NCBI RefSeq assembly: GCF_002280675.1
Contig: NZ_NCEN01000001.1
Location: 124,001 to 188,000 of the forward strand
Length of the DNA stretch: 64,000 bases
From: Novosphingobium sp. 32-60-15
GTDB lineage: Bacteria; Pseudomonadota; Alphaproteobacteria; Sphingomonadales; Sphingomonadaceae
Direction: 5' to 3'
Shown here: positions 40,117 to 49,116 of the stretch, piece by piece
How the letters are laid out: each line of letters starts with the position of its first letter
How positions within the stretch are numbered: position 1 is the stretch's first letter
The notes under the pieces: generated by a model
What the model was told of the DNA's origin: nothing
Database searches by the model: none
The model's input: the letters and a program-made list of their open reading frames with translations, nothing else
Made by a program: the position numbers and the translations under genes

Positions 40117-40788
40117 ATGAACAACATGTCAGTCAGCGAAGCCGTCCTTTCCCGTCGTTCGATCAGGGTGTTCAAACCAGACGCTGTGCCATTGGAAGTG
40201 CTGCACCGCGTGATGGACAAGGCCCGCTGGGCGCCGTCAGGTTGCAATTTCCAGCCGTGGGAAGCCACGATCCTGACAGGCGCACCGCTGGTCGAATTGC
40301 AACAGAAAATGCTGGCATCGCCAATGCAGGACCCGATTGAATATTCGTGGTCTGACCCCGAAGTCATTCCTGAATGCAAGGCGCGCCTGCAACAAGTGGG
40401 CGCTTCGATGTATCAGGCAATGGGTATTGGCCGGGCCGATGGGGATGCGCGCGCCGATTTCGTCCGCAACAATGTGATGTCGTTTGGCGCTCCTGCTGTG
40501 CTGCTGTGTTATTTTGACCGGCGCATGGGATCGCCGCAATGGTCGGACGTCGGCATGTGGTTGCAAACCATCATGCTGCTTTTGCGCGAAGAAGGGCTGG
40601 ATTCCTGCCCGCAGGAATTCCTTGCGATGTACGCCAGGCTTATCAAAGAGTTCATTGGCGTTTCGGATGAATCGCACATCTTCTTTTGCGGTGTGGCCAT
40701 CGGCTACCGGGTTGGAGATGCCGCGGTGAACGGTTTTGAGCGTGAGCGTGAACCGGTTGAAAGCAAGGTCCGCTTCCTCGGCTTTTAA
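40117..40788 (+). CDS. Nitroreductase-family flavoprotein
   Basis: The 223 residues show the nitroreductase pattern: SRRSIRVFKPDAVPLEVLHRVMDKARWAPSG at the start (FMN phosphate contact RRSIR), CNFQPWEATIL, and GMWLQTIMLLLREEGLDSCPQEF and VAIGYRVGD near the end. It uses FMN and NAD(P)H to reduce nitro or quinone compounds. Both ATG codons at 40117 and 40126 are possible starts. It follows cobT by 42 bases; a link to the BluB branch is not supported, since the protein looks like an ordinary nitroreductase. Confidence 0.88.
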   Translation: MNNMSVSEAVLSRRSIRVFKPDAVPLEVLHRVMDKARWAPSGCNFQPWEATILTGAPLVELQQKMLASPMQDPIEYSWSDPEVIPECKARLQQVGASMYQAMGIGRADGDARADFVRNNVMSFGAPAVLLCYFDRRMGSPQWSDVGMWLQTIMLLLREEGLDSCPQEFLAMYARLIKEFIGVSDESHIFFCGVAIGYRVGDAAVNGFEREREPVESKVRFLGF

Positions 40789-40978
40789 ACTGCGCCCCAG
40801 ACAGCATTGGCACAGGGCTGCAAATACGCTTATACTGATCCAACAGTCATAAAATTTTCGGGCATCGCAAATAAGATAAGGCATCAGGCGGGGCAGTTGT
40901 CCCGGCTTGGAGAATGCTATTGCGATGCCGGAAGGCGGCGAACTGGCAAGCGCTTTTGACGTTCGGGGGGACTGAATA

Positions 40979-43021
40979 ATGCCGGATAGAGGTGCTGTGA
41001 AAAACAGCCCGAGCGAAATGGGCAACACCGCGCGCCGCAGCCTCAGTCAACTGGGCTGGCAGCGCATCGCGGTGGCGGTAATCTTGCTGGCGCTTGCGCT
41101 TTACCTGGCCTTCAATTCGTGGCGCTTGCCTTTGCTGCATGATGCCGAAGCGGCATTGTATGATATCCGCGCCGTCAATTTTTCGCCGCGTACCGATACC
41201 GACAAGCGCGTTACCTTGGTGGTCTATACCGCCGATACCAACCGCGCGACGGGGCAGATCTCGCCGGTTGACCGCACAATCCTGGCCAAAGCGCTCACAC
41301 AGATTGACCAGTTGGGCGCAAAAGGCATCGGCATCGACGTTCTGTTTGACAGTCCGCAAGATGATGACCCCGTTCTTCGTGCAGCGCTCAAAGGCATGCG
41401 GACGCCGGTTCATCTGGCCTTTGCCGATAACCGCACCAACCCCGAGGCGATCACCTACGAACAAGAGCAGGACTTGCGTGCCTTCATGGCAAGCGTTCAA
41501 ACCGATGTGGTCAAACCCACCTCGATCCTGCTGGAAACCGATGCCGATGGCGTTGCGCGCTATTGGCCCAAACAGTATTCCGGCTTGCCCCCGTTGCTTT
41601 CGCTCGCGCTGACCAATGGCGGCCCCGACGCCGATGCGCGGTTTGCAAAGTATACGGGGCCAATCCGCTATCGCGTGCCGACCGCGACAGACCGGCCGGT
41701 TTTTGACAAGATCCCGATTGATCTTCTGGCCGATCCTGAAACCGCACCTTTGGTGGCAGATGCCATTAAAGGGCGCTACATTCTGATCGGCGGCGATTTT
41801 TCGGACTTTGACCAATTCGACACGCCGTTCACCCGCACCGGTAACCCTGTGACGGGCGAAACGCGGATGATCGGCGTAGAAGTTCACGCATCAATGCTTG
41901 CGCAATTGCTCGACAAGGCTTGGAAAGCGCCCCCTGCCTTGTGGTTCAAAGTGCTGGCGGCGGTTGTGGCTGTGGGCTTGGGCGTCATCACGGCGCTGGT
42001 GCAAACCCGCACGTGGGTTCAGGCAATTGCCGTCATTGCGCAGTTTGCCCTTTTCCTCATCGTGCCGTTCCTTCTTGAACGCGCAGGGTTTGATACGTTG
42101 AACCTTCCCGCTACCGGCTGGATTGTAGGTTGGTTGATTGCCTTTACCGCGGTCAGTTCTAGCGTCCGTGCAGTAAACGCGGCGCAGCGCGAATTTGCCC
42201 AAGGTGCGCTTGGCAAATACCTGCCGCGCTCGGTCGCCAATGAAATCATGCGCAATCCCGAGCGGCTGTTATTGCACGGAGAAAAGCGCGAAATCTTCTG
42301 CCTGTTCAGCGATCTGGAAGGCTTTACCAAGCTGACCCACGCCGTAGAACCGGAAATGATCGCGCGGTTGCTCAACGATTATCTGGACCGCCTCAGCGCG
42401 GTTGTGCTGGAATATGGCGGCACCCTGGACAAGTTTGTGGGCGATGCGGTTGTGGCCTTCTGGGGCGCCCCGATTGCCTATCCCGATGACGGCGAACGCG
42501 CGGTCAAAGCCGCTTACGCAATGTATCTGGCGGGCGAGGAGTTCCGCAAAGCAGCGCCCGAAGGCGTGCCCAAGATTGGCCGGACCCGCGTCGGCGTCCA
42601 TTATGGCGATGCGGTGGTGGGCAACTTTGGCGGCGAAGGGCGCATTCAATACACCGCGCTGGGCGATGCCATGAACACCGCAGCCCGGCTTGAAGGCGCA
42701 AACAAACCGCTCGATACCAAAGTGCTGGTCAGCCGCGAGGCGGCAGAGCGGTCAGGCCTCGATTGGTTCCGCCCGATGGGTTCTGTTACCTTGCGCGGGC
42801 GTAACACCCCGGTCGAGATTTTTGAGCCGGTGCCCGACATGCCCGAGGAACAGCGCCAATCGGCAAAAGACCTCGTCAGCGCGCATTCAGCAGGCAAAGC
42901 AGATCGTGTGCAGACACTCACAGCAACAATCGCCGAATCGGTTAGCAGTGATGACGCGATGATTAACCTGATCGAGAGACTGCGGAATACGCATAAGGGA
43001 GAAAGTTATGTTCTTGGTTGA
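40979..43021 (+). CDS. CHASE2-domain class III adenylate/guanylate cyclase
   Basis: The 680-residue protein has a membrane anchor at about 29-48, then an extracytoplasmic CHASE2 domain (about 55-300; VDRTILAKALTQIDQLGAKGIGIDVLFD and GRYILIGGDFSD are typical). Three membrane helices follow at about 318-400. The cytosolic C-terminal cyclase domain has the metal and substrate motifs FSDLEGFTKLTH, FVGDAVVAFWG and YTALGDAMNTAARLEG. It senses an unknown periplasmic signal and makes cAMP or cGMP. It is the first gene of an operon: the next ATG lies 14 bases inside its end, and two paralogous secreted proteins follow. Confidence 0.93.
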   Translation: MPDRGAVKNSPSEMGNTARRSLSQLGWQRIAVAVILLALALYLAFNSWRLPLLHDAEAALYDIRAVNFSPRTDTDKRVTLVVYTADTNRATGQISPVDRTILAKALTQIDQLGAKGIGIDVLFDSPQDDDPVLRAALKGMRTPVHLAFADNRTNPEAITYEQEQDLRAFMASVQTDVVKPTSILLETDADGVARYWPKQYSGLPPLLSLALTNGGPDADARFAKYTGPIRYRVPTATDRPVFDKIPIDLLADPETAPLVADAIKGRYILIGGDFSDFDQFDTPFTRTGNPVTGETRMIGVEVHASMLAQLLDKAWKAPPALWFKVLAAVVAVGLGVITALVQTRTWVQAIAVIAQFALFLIVPFLLERAGFDTLNLPATGWIVGWLIAFTAVSSSVRAVNAAQREFAQGALGKYLPRSVANEIMRNPERLLLHGEKREIFCLFSDLEGFTKLTHAVEPEMIARLLNDYLDRLSAVVLEYGGTLDKFVGDAVVAFWGAPIAYPDDGERAVKAAYAMYLAGEEFRKAAPEGVPKIGRTRVGVHYGDAVVGNFGGEGRIQYTALGDAMNTAARLEGANKPLDTKVLVSREAAERSGLDWFRPMGSVTLRGRNTPVEIFEPVPDMPEEQRQSAKDLVSAHSAGKADRVQTLTATIAESVSSDDAMINLIERLRNTHKGESYVLG

Positions 43022-43790
43022 TGCACCCTTCACGCGCGGACTGGCCCGCAAGGCCGTTCTGGCTGGTGCTGCGGCCATGGCTGGCCTGATGCTGGCAGGT
43101 ACAGCAGCGGCGCAATCGATCGTCGTCCGCTCGACCGGGCCTTCGGCAGCAACATATTCGCAAGGCAAAAAGCTGCCTGCAAATTCCTCGGTCACACTGC
43201 GCGTCGGGGATCATGTCACGGTGCTTGATAAATCGGGTACGAGGGTGCTTTCTGGCCCGGGCACATTCGCGCTTAATGGCGCTGTCAATCGCGATGCAGC
43301 AGGCGGCACAGCACTTGCCGCCATGATGACCCGCGGCGGCGGAGCACGGACCCGGACCGGAGCGGTGCGCGGTGCAAATGGCGCTCCTGCGGCGATTGCG
43401 CCCACCGGCCCCGAAAACGTCTGGTACATCGACGTGAGCAAGGGCGGCACATATTGCATCGCCGATCCGGCAACGCTGGTCATGTGGCGGCCTGCCAAAA
43501 CAGAGGAAGGCACGGGCAAGTTGCTGTCGCAAGATGGCAGTACCGCTGAGGTCACTTGGCGGGCAGGAAGCGCGCTGAAAGTCTGGCCATCTGCCACCGT
43601 TCCCGTCATCGATGGCCAAAGCTATACCTTCAGCAACGCTGTCGGCGCTCCTGTTAAAATCCGTACGATGCTATTGGCAACGGTGCCAACTGACGAGGTC
43701 GAAATTGCCGCTGCCATGGCCGAAAAGGGTTGCAACGCGCAGCTTGATCTTCTTGCAGGCCTGGCCGCTTCTGCACCGGCAGGAGGATAA
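43008..43790 (+). CDS. Exported protein of unknown function, paralogue A of cyclase operon
   Basis: The 260-residue protein has a signal peptide (to about TAAAQS). The mature N-terminus IVVRSTGPSAATYSQGKKL, then VTLRVGDHVTVLDKSGTRV and GPGTFALNGAVNRD, is shared almost motif by motif with the next gene. The FecR-like beta pattern (threshold, GTRVLxGPGTF) suggests a sensor or anti-sigma-type fold, but no membrane or sigma partner is seen. Conserved Cys sit in GGTYCIA and KGCNAQ, possibly a disulphide. It overlaps the cyclase stop by 14 bases (GGGAGAAAGTT ribosome site), so the two are translationally coupled. I do not recognise a named family. Confidence 0.72.
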   Translation: MFLVDAPFTRGLARKAVLAGAAAMAGLMLAGTAAAQSIVVRSTGPSAATYSQGKKLPANSSVTLRVGDHVTVLDKSGTRVLSGPGTFALNGAVNRDAAGGTALAAMMTRGGGARTRTGAVRGANGAPAAIAPTGPENVWYIDVSKGGTYCIADPATLVMWRPAKTEEGTGKLLSQDGSTAEVTWRAGSALKVWPSATVPVIDGQSYTFSNAVGAPVKIRTMLLATVPTDEVEIAAAMAEKGCNAQLDLLAGLAASAPAGG

Positions 43791-43794
43791 GACT

Positions 43795-44559
43795 ATGGAC
43801 CGCACAATCGGGCGCAAGTTGGCGAAAACCATGGCATTGGCGCTTGGCCTTGCGGTTTCAGGGCATGCTATGGCTCAAGCGGTTGTCGTGCGGTCTACCG
43901 GGCCTTCTGCGGTAAACTATCCCAAGGGCAAGCGGCTATCGGCGGTTGAGCAGGTGACGCTCAAAGCAGGCGATGTGGTCACAGTGCTCGACAAAGCGGG
44001 TACGCGCGTGTTGCGCGGCGCGGGCACGTTCTCGCTGACGGTGGCGGTCAATCGTGATCGCGGGACGGCAGCGCTGCTGGCGCGTTCGCTCAGCAACCCG
44101 GCGTCTGTGCGCGCAGGGGCGGTGCGCGGCGCTGGTGATTCCACGGGCGAAAACGTCATGCCCGTCAGCATCTGGCTGGCCGATGCCGAACAAGGCGGCA
44201 ATGTCTGTGTGCCGCGTGGAAGCGACCTTTATTTGTGGCGCAGCAACAGCGCCAAACGCAGCTTTTCCTGGCTGACCGAGGCAACCGGCGGCGAAATGGT
44301 GCGCATGCAATGGCCGCCCAAAACGGTTGGCATCGCTTGGCCCAAAACGATGCTGGCCCCCCAGGAAGGCCGTACTTATCGTATTTATGATGAAACAACG
44401 CCTGACGCTGTGACCGAATTCCAGATCATCATGCTGGAGCCGGATATGGTCCCGGCTGACGCCGCCTCGCTGGGTACGCTGCTGCTCGACAACGGCTGCA
44501 AGGCGCAGTTTGATTGGCTGGCGGCTTCGTTGGAAGAGGATGAACCTGCCGCGCCGTAA
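43795..44559 (+). CDS. Exported protein of unknown function, paralogue B of cyclase operon
   Basis: The protein has 254 residues from MDRTIGRKLAKTMALAL, with AGGAGG 7-12 bases before the ATG and only 4 bases after paralogue A. The signal peptide ends near AMAQA. It repeats paralogue A: VVVRSTGPSAVNYPKGKRL, VTLKAGDVVTVLDKAGTRV, GAGTFSLTVAVNRD, a GNVCVP Cys and an NGCKAQ Cys near the end. The middle parts have diverged, which indicates an old tandem duplication. It probably works in the periplasm with the CHASE2 cyclase, perhaps as its ligand-binding or envelope-stress partner; this is inference from gene order. Confidence 0.72.
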   Translation: MDRTIGRKLAKTMALALGLAVSGHAMAQAVVVRSTGPSAVNYPKGKRLSAVEQVTLKAGDVVTVLDKAGTRVLRGAGTFSLTVAVNRDRGTAALLARSLSNPASVRAGAVRGAGDSTGENVMPVSIWLADAEQGGNVCVPRGSDLYLWRSNSAKRSFSWLTEATGGEMVRMQWPPKTVGIAWPKTMLAPQEGRTYRIYDETTPDAVTEFQIIMLEPDMVPADAASLGTLLLDNGCKAQFDWLAASLEEDEPAAP

Positions 44560-44614
44560 TTCGCGCAACCGAAGTTCTTGACCAAGCGCGTGCGGGCGGG
44601 GCAATGGCATCGTC

Positions 44615-46153
44615 ATGTCTGAAGCACCCGCTCCTGTCGCCACGCCTTTGCGCCTGTTCAACAGCCTGACGCGCCAGTTGGAGCCGTTCGAGCCGGTTCA
44701 CGCAGGCGAAGCGCGGGTCTATTCCTGCGGGCCGACGGTCTACAATTACCCGCACATCGGCAACATGCGGGCCTATGTCTTTGCCGATGTGCTGGGGCGC
44801 ACGCTTTCGTTCAAGGGTTACAAGCTCACCCACGTCATCAACATCACCGATGTCGGCCACCTGACCGATGATGCCGATGCGGGTGAGGACAAGATGGAAA
44901 AGATAGCAAAGGCACAGGCCCAATCCATCTGGGACATAGCTGAACATTACAAGCAAGCCTATTGGGCCGATGTCCGCGCGCTGAACATCCGCCAGCCCGC
45001 GCAGTGGACAGTGGCCACCGATTACGTCCCGCAGATGATCGCCTTTGCCCAGACCATCGCCGAAAAGCACTGCTACGAACTCGATAGCGGCCTTTATTTC
45101 GATGTTGCTTCTGTCGCCGACTACGGCCGTCTGGCGCGTGCGCAAACCGATGATGGCGAGGGCCGCATCGAGGCGGTTGAGGGCAAGCGCAACTCCGCTG
45201 ACTTTGCGATCTGGCGCAAGACCCCGGCGGGTGAAAAGCGCCAGATGGAATGGGATTCGCCGTGGGGTAAGGGCGCTCCGGGCTGGCATCTGGAATGCTC
45301 GGTCATGTCGGGCGAAGTGCTCGGCTTCCCGTTCGATATCCACACCGGCGGGATCGATCACCGCGAAATCCATCACCCCAATGAAATCGCCCAGAATCAG
45401 GCGTTCTGCTGTACCAATGGGTTGGACGTGCCCGCAAATTCGGGCGCCAAGATCTGGATGCACAACAATTTCCTCGTCGAACGCTCGGGCAAGATGAGCA
45501 AATCGTCAGGCGAGTTCCTGCGCCTGCAATTGCTCATCGACAAAGGCTACCACCCGCTGGCCTACCGTATGATGTGCCTGCAGGCGCATTATCGCAGCGA
45601 GTTGGAGTTTTCGTGGGACGGGCTGGGCGCTGCGCTGACGCGGCTGAAGCGTATGTTGCTGACGATCTCAAACCTCAAGGCCCGTCATGCTGAACTTGTT
45701 TCAGCATCCATGTCTGAACAAGCCCCATGGGTTCGTGACGAGGGATGGACCCTGAAACACGTTCAGGGCGACGGCTTGGAGATGTTCCGCGACCTGACTT
45801 CGAATTTTGCCGAAGCGATTTCCAACGACCTCAATACCTCGGTGGCGCTGACGCTGCTGGAAGATGTGCTTGCCAAAAAGAAGGTAGACCCGGCCAGGAA
45901 GCTGCAGGTTGTTCAAGCGATGGATGCTGTACTGGGTCTCGGGCTGCTCACGCTGGAACGCTCCGATCTGCGCATCCGGCCAAAGGGCGTGGACCTGAAC
46001 GAATCGGAAATCGAAGCTACCCTCATTGCCCGCAAAGAAGCCCGCGCTGCCAAGGACTTTGCCAGGTCTGACGCACTGCGGGATGAACTGGCTGCTAAGG
46101 GCGTTGACGTAATGGACGGCGATCCTCTCGGCTGGGAATGGAAGCTCGTGTAA
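44615..46153 (+). CDS. cysS: Cysteinyl-tRNA synthetase with in-frame palindromic insertion
   Basis: The 512-residue class I synthetase charges tRNA-Cys. It has the zinc/active-site YSCGPTVYNYPHIGNMR (HIGH equivalent), WHLECSVM, HHPNEIAQ and KMSKSSG. The length is at the upper end for the family because residues about 356-386 (ARHAELVSASMSEQ ... WTLKHVQGDG) are encoded by a palindromic repeat at 45682-45772 inserted in frame. The insert lies after the DALR-type helical junction (LKRMLLTISNLK) and before EMFRDLTSNFAEAI, probably a surface loop, so the enzyme should remain active. Confidence 0.95.
   Translation: MSEAPAPVATPLRLFNSLTRQLEPFEPVHAGEARVYSCGPTVYNYPHIGNMRAYVFADVLGRTLSFKGYKLTHVINITDVGHLTDDADAGEDKMEKIAKAQAQSIWDIAEHYKQAYWADVRALNIRQPAQWTVATDYVPQMIAFAQTIAEKHCYELDSGLYFDVASVADYGRLARAQTDDGEGRIEAVEGKRNSADFAIWRKTPAGEKRQMEWDSPWGKGAPGWHLECSVMSGEVLGFPFDIHTGGIDHREIHHPNEIAQNQAFCCTNGLDVPANSGAKIWMHNNFLVERSGKMSKSSGEFLRLQLLIDKGYHPLAYRMMCLQAHYRSELEFSWDGLGAALTRLKRMLLTISNLKARHAELVSASMSEQAPWVRDEGWTLKHVQGDGLEMFRDLTSNFAEAISNDLNTSVALTLLEDVLAKKKVDPARKLQVVQAMDAVLGLGLLTLERSDLRIRPKGVDLNESEIEATLIARKEARAAKDFARSDALRDELAAKGVDVMDGDPLGWEWKLV
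45682..45772. repeat. GTCATGCTGAAC-type palindromic element inside cysS
   Basis: The left arm GTCATGCTGAACTTGTTTCA pairs imperfectly with the right arm ending in CCTGAAACACGTTCAGGGCG, across about 40 bases. The element length is a multiple of three in effect, since the frame is kept. It encodes HAELVSAS and KHVQGDG, peptide strings often seen where this repeat family enters coding DNA. Confidence 0.78.
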
Positions 46154-46216
46154 CGCGCTTTCATCTCTGCGAATTTTGATTAGGCTAACTTCAATGATCA
46201 GGAGAGAGCCAAGTCA

Positions 46217-47155
46217 ATGACCATCCTCGTCATGAACGCGATGGTCGCGCCTTTGGTGGAAAGCCATTTGCCGGATTGGGTTGAGCCGCGCTTCTTTCAC
46301 TCGACCGAGGAATTGCTCGACTTTGCTCCGCAGGCTGAAATCGGTTGGTTTGATTTACACCAACGCGATCAAATGGCTGAGGCGATTGGAAAGGCTAAGC
46401 AGCTGAAATGGCTGAACTCGATTTACGCCGGGGTCGATTTCTTCCCGCTTGATCTGCTGCGGACACGCGGTGTGGTGTTGACGAACGGCGTTGGCATCAA
46501 TGCGATTACCATTGCTGAATATGTCGTGATGGCGATGCTCACTGTAGCGAAGGGTTATCGTGAGGTCGTCCGTGCGCAGGACCGGCATGAATGGCTTTTG
46601 GATTCACCGGGCAAAGTCGAACTTAGCGGCAGTCGTGCGTTGATCCTGGGCTATGGCGCAATCGGCCAGTTGGTTGAGCGCAGATTGGCCGGGTTCGACG
46701 TTGAAGTGGTCAAAGTCCGCCGGTCGGGCGGCGATGGGGTCTTGCGGCCAGATCAATGGCGCGAACAGCTTGGCACATTTGACTGGGTGATCCTTGCCGT
46801 GCCCGCAACGCCTGAAACCGATCACATGATCTGCGCGGCGGAACTGGCTGCGATGAAGCCTGATGCCACGCTTATCAACATCGCGCGTGGATCAGTGATC
46901 GATCAGGATGCTTTGGTTCAGGCGCTGAAAGCCGGACGTCCCGGGCAGGCGTTCCTTGATGTGACCACGCCGGAACCGTTGCCTGCCAATCATCCGCTGT
47001 GGTCACTGCCCAATGCACACATCACCATGCACTTATCAGGGCGCGCACAGACCAAGATGTTCCAGCGTTCGGCTACCCGTTTCCTTGAAAACCTTGGTCG
47101 CTTCCATCGTGGCGAACGACTGGAGCCGCAAGTTGACCTTTCTTTGGGCTATTGA
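46217..47155 (+). CDS. D-2-hydroxyacid dehydrogenase
   Basis: The 312-residue protein has the NAD-binding loop ALILGYGAIGQLVERRL, the catalytic Arg segment LINIARGSVIDQDALVQAL, a Glu in DVTTPEPLPANHPLW and the His in NAHITMHLSG. This covers the Arg-Glu-His set of the family that reduces 2-oxoacids. The specific substrate is unclear. An AGGAGAG ribosome site precedes the ATG. It lies between cysS and the ThDP enzyme, with a 165-base gap following. Confidence 0.88.
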   Translation: MTILVMNAMVAPLVESHLPDWVEPRFFHSTEELLDFAPQAEIGWFDLHQRDQMAEAIGKAKQLKWLNSIYAGVDFFPLDLLRTRGVVLTNGVGINAITIAEYVVMAMLTVAKGYREVVRAQDRHEWLLDSPGKVELSGSRALILGYGAIGQLVERRLAGFDVEVVKVRRSGGDGVLRPDQWREQLGTFDWVILAVPATPETDHMICAAELAAMKPDATLINIARGSVIDQDALVQALKAGRPGQAFLDVTTPEPLPANHPLWSLPNAHITMHLSGRAQTKMFQRSATRFLENLGRFHRGERLEPQVDLSLGY

Positions 47156-47320
47156 ACGCGCCGGGTGACACTGACCGCGTGGTTTGTTAGGTCATGTTCC
47201 AAGGGGTAGGTGCAGGGCCGCTAACGGCTCGTACGCGTGACACGCCTTTGGGGTCGCATCCGATTTTGGAGAGGGGGCGCAGCTTGGCGTGCGTCCTTAA
47301 ACACATGGAGCGACCCAGCA

Positions 47321-48982
47321 ATGTCCGACGGTATTGGCCAAAAAGCATCAGACCTGTTCATCCAATGCCTTGAGGAAGAGGGCTGCGAATACATCTTCGG
47401 CGTTCCGGGTGAAGAAAACCTTGATTTCCTTGATTCGCTTTCGCGGTCGACCAAGATCAAGCTGATCCTGACACGGCATGAACAGGGCGCGGGCTTCATG
47501 GCCGCAACATATGGTCGCCACACCGGCAAGACGGGCGTCTGCATCGCCACGCTTGGGCCCGGAGCAACCAATTTCGTGACGGCAGCAGCCTATGCCACGT
47601 TGGGTGGCATGCCGATGCTCATGATTACCGGCCAGAAGCCGATAAAGAAATCGAAGCAGGGCCGCTTCCAGATTCTCGATGTCGTCTCGATGATGGCCCC
47701 GATCACCAAATTCACGCACCAGATGCAGTCGTCAGACAACATCCCCAGCCGCGTGCGCGAAGCTTATCGTCTCGCCGAGGAAGAAAAGCCCGGCGCAACT
47801 CATATCGAATTGCCTGAAGACATTGCCGATGAACAGACCGATTCCACACCATTGAAGCGCAGTCTGGTCCGTCGCCCCAATGCCGATGCCAAGTCTGTCG
47901 CGCAAGCGGTTCATGCGCTGCAAAATGCCAAGGCTCCGGTCTTGGTGATTGGTGCAGGCGCAAATCGCAAAATGACCGGTAAAATGCTTGCCGAATTTGT
48001 CGAGAAAACCGGCATTCCGTTTCTCACCACCCAGCTTGGTAAGGGCGTGATCGATGAGCGCCACCCGAACTTCCTGGGCTGCGCCGCACTTTCTGCAGGC
48101 GACTTTGTCCACCGAGCGGTGGAAGACGCTGATCTTATCGTCAACGTCGGCCATGACGTTATCGAAAAACCGCCGTTCTTCATGCGCGAAGGCGGCACCC
48201 CGGTCATCCACGTTTCCACCAAGACCGCCGAGGTCGATCCGGTTTACTTCCCCAGCATCGAAGTGATCGGCGATATCGCCAATGCGATTTGGCAAATGAA
48301 AGAAGCGATCGAGCCCAATCCGGCGTGGAATTTCGATCACATGCTGGCTTATCGCGCAGCTGAAGTTGCGCATACCGCATCGCTGTCTGCCGATACGCGG
48401 TTCCCGATTTTTCCGCCGCATCTGGTAAGCGAGGTCCGCGATGCCCTGCCCGAAGATGCGATCATTTGTCTGGATAACGGCGTTTACAAAATCTGGTTCG
48501 CACGCGGGTACACGGCTTATCAACCAAACACCGTGCTGCTTGACAACGCCCTGGCCACAATGGGGGCGGGGCTGCCGTCTGCGATGATGAGCGCGATGAT
48601 CTATCCTGAGCGCAAAGTCATGGCGATATGCGGCGATGGCGGGTTCATGATGAACAGCCAGGAAATGGAAACCGCGGTTCGTTTGAAGCTTAACCTTACC
48701 GTTCTGATCCTCAACGACAATTCCTATGGCATGATCCGTTGGAAGCAGGCCAACATGGGTTTTGAAGATTTCGGGCTGACCTATGGCAACCCCGATTTCG
48801 TCAAATATGCCGAAAGCTATGGCGCCAACGGTTATCGTGTGGAAAGCGCTGCGCACCTGAAGGAATTGCTGGCGCACTGCAACTCTACGCCCGGGGTGCA
48901 TCTGATTGAATGTCCGGTCGATTATTCGGAGAACGACCAGATCCTGAACAAGGACATCAAAGAACTGTCAAAAGCGCTTTAG
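47321..48982 (+). CDS. Acetolactate-synthase-like thiamine diphosphate enzyme
   Basis: The protein has 553 residues from MSDGIGQKASDLFIQCLEEEG; the open frame begins 28 codons earlier. The ThDP fold is complete: the catalytic Glu in LTRHEQGAGFM (Glu54), TLGPGATNFVTAA, and the ThDP-Mg motif GDGGFMMNSQE ... LNDNSYGMIRWKQ. Family members include acetolactate synthase large subunit and related lyases. There is no small regulatory subunit gene beside it, so a catabolic AlsS-type or different 2-oxoacid enzyme is plausible. It is followed by an aldehyde dehydrogenase across a palindromic repeat, and the two may form one pathway. Confidence 0.85.
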   Translation: MSDGIGQKASDLFIQCLEEEGCEYIFGVPGEENLDFLDSLSRSTKIKLILTRHEQGAGFMAATYGRHTGKTGVCIATLGPGATNFVTAAAYATLGGMPMLMITGQKPIKKSKQGRFQILDVVSMMAPITKFTHQMQSSDNIPSRVREAYRLAEEEKPGATHIELPEDIADEQTDSTPLKRSLVRRPNADAKSVAQAVHALQNAKAPVLVIGAGANRKMTGKMLAEFVEKTGIPFLTTQLGKGVIDERHPNFLGCAALSAGDFVHRAVEDADLIVNVGHDVIEKPPFFMREGGTPVIHVSTKTAEVDPVYFPSIEVIGDIANAIWQMKEAIEPNPAWNFDHMLAYRAAEVAHTASLSADTRFPIFPPHLVSEVRDALPEDAIICLDNGVYKIWFARGYTAYQPNTVLLDNALATMGAGLPSAMMSAMIYPERKVMAICGDGGFMMNSQEMETAVRLKLNLTVLILNDNSYGMIRWKQANMGFEDFGLTYGNPDFVKYAESYGANGYRVESAAHLKELLAHCNSTPGVHLIECPVDYSENDQILNKDIKELSKAL

Positions 48983-48991
48983 GCGTAGACA

Positions 48992-49078
48992 TCGTCATTG
49001 CGAGGAGCGCAGCGACGAAGCAATCCAGCGTCGCCGTGCCTATCCTTCTGGATTGTTTCGCTGCGCTCGTAATGACGA
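48992..49078. repeat. GTCATTGCGAGG-type palindromic element, copy 2
   Basis: Arms TCGTCATTGCGAGGAGCGCA (48992 onward) and CTGGATTGTTTCGCTGCGCT plus CGTAATGACGA (to 49078) are reverse-complementary with few mismatches. They share the outer 13 bases and the AATCCAG core with copy 1 at 34495. Confidence 0.88.
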
Positions 49079-49116
49079 AAAAATTGGGGCCGATGTGCTC
49101 CTCGCAGAGGTCGAAT

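Noticed and set aside
40117..40788. BluB (5,6-dimethylbenzimidazole synthase) because of the neighbouring cobT
   Set aside because: The protein looks like a general nitroreductase and I could not see BluB-specific residues.
47732..48901. A long minus-strand frame across the ThDP enzyme
   Set aside because: The plus-strand gene has all catalytic motifs. The minus-strand frame reflects codon bias only.
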